Source: PVC group bacterium
GTDB lineage: Bacteria > Verrucomicrobiota > Kiritimatiellia > CAIKKV01
Length of the DNA: 32,181 bases
Assembly: GCA_945898015.1 (NCBI GenBank)
Contig: CAMDGM010000040.1
Span: 1 to 32,181 of the forward strand
Reading direction: 5' to 3'
Shown here: one piece after another, positions 31,705 through 32,181 of the stretch
Position numbering within the stretch: position 1 is the stretch's first letter
How the letters are laid out: every line of letters begins with the position of its first letter
Made by a program: the position numbers and the translations under genes
The notes under the pieces: generated by a model
The model's database searches: none
Told to the model about the DNA's origin: nothing
The model's input: only the letters and a program-made list of their open reading frames with translations

Positions 31705-31750
31705 GGAGCGGTGTCAGTTCAACCGGAACCGAACCTCGGGGAACCCGCTC

Positions 31751-32181
31751 ATGGCCGACAAAGAACGCCTTCGCTTCGACAACCTCAGCCAATTCCTGCT
31801 GCTGAAAAACGGCAATTACCTGTACAAGGTCCCCTTCCGAAACGGCTGGGCCGTGCTCAAGGTCTACTACGGCAGTCGCGGCCTGCTCCGATGCCTCTAC
31901 AAAACCTTCGACAACGTGGTCATGAACGGCCAGACCTCCTTTATGCCCAAAACCCGCCTCCGGAACGAACAGGCGTCCATGCACGTCTGGCGCGAGGCCG
32001 GCCTCCGGGTGTTCGATATCTACGAAAACGTGGAAGTCGAAGGCCTTCCCCCGGGCGGATACGCCCTCTACGAATACGTGCCCGGCCGCAACTTCCATAA
32101 ATTCCTGCCCGACGAATCCGTTTCGCTCGACGAACGCCTGCGCTGGTACCGCGTTTTCCTGGAACAATGGCACCACCGCCA
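31751..32181 (+). CDS. Kinase-fold protein, partial (cut by window edge)
   Basis: The first 143 codons are present and the gene runs off the right end. The sequence fits the N-lobe of the protein-kinase/aminoglycoside-phosphotransferase/WaaP-Kdo-kinase superfamily. There is a strand with the likely ATP-binding Lys in GWAVLKVYYG, then an acidic helix NEQASMHVWREAGLRVFDIY that could hold the Lys-pairing Glu, and a hinge-like YALYEYVPGRNFHKFLPD. The catalytic loop lies beyond the window, so the substrate (protein, lipid A sugar or small molecule) cannot be told. A kinase gene is notable given the FHA-CpaF fusion elsewhere, but there is no evidence that they act together. Confidence 0.6.
   Translation, partial: MADKERLRFDNLSQFLLLKNGNYLYKVPFRNGWAVLKVYYGSRGLLRCLYKTFDNVVMNGQTSFMPKTRLRNEQASMHVWREAGLRVFDIYENVEVEGLPPGGYALYEYVPGRNFHKFLPDESVSLDERLRWYRVFLEQWHHR

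Overview
The window is about 32 kb of GC-rich bacterial DNA with mostly short intergenic gaps. Several things point to the PVC superphylum, most likely Kiritimatiellota or Verrucomicrobiota. These are the very large secreted proteins rich in Thr-Asn pairs, the 'STNLATW' and 'DTDGDGLPDSWE' signatures in exported proteins, a Tad pilus locus with an FHA-CpaF fusion, and the lack of strong Shine-Dalgarno sites at many starts. This assignment is inference from style; there is no rRNA in the window.

Left part (1-4000): an HD-domain phosphohydrolase and an anchored M23 (LytM) peptidase form a tight pair. They converge on a small conserved hypothetical gene. Next come a fluC/crcB fluoride channel and a LysM lipoprotein gene on the minus strand.

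Tad pilus locus (4025-12241, plus strand): two Flp-type pilins each have a sigma70-like promoter, and the second is followed by a perfect 12-bp hairpin. A tight operon follows: TadE-like, TadG-like, TadE-like, an unknown secreted protein, CpaB/RcpC, FHA-CpaF/TadA, TadB and TadC. No secretin, TadZ, prepilin peptidase or TadD is in the window, so these must be encoded elsewhere.

Large minus-strand surface-protein operon (28872 down to 12238): six genes are separated by at most about 50 bp. In transcription order they are (1) a tail-fibre-like tandem-repeat protein fused to a seven-repeat kelch propeller, (2) an 886-aa protein with a Tyr-Thr-Asn repeat tract and P-domain-like folds, (3) a phage tail-collar-domain protein, (4) a 2871-aa giant protein sharing the Tyr-Thr-Asn/P-domain block and having a C-terminal third that resembles the shaft and C-terminus of insecticidal Tc toxin A subunits, (5) a small exported protein with calcium-binding-type repeats, and (6) a membrane-anchored MORN-variant protein. 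This is the most unusual part of the window and could be an undescribed cell-surface or toxin-delivery-like system.

Right part (28873-32181): another exported hypothetical protein, a long-form 3-phosphoglycerate dehydrogenase (serA), and, divergently, the start of a kinase-fold gene cut by the window edge. No tRNA, rRNA, CRISPR array, transposase or integrase was seen.
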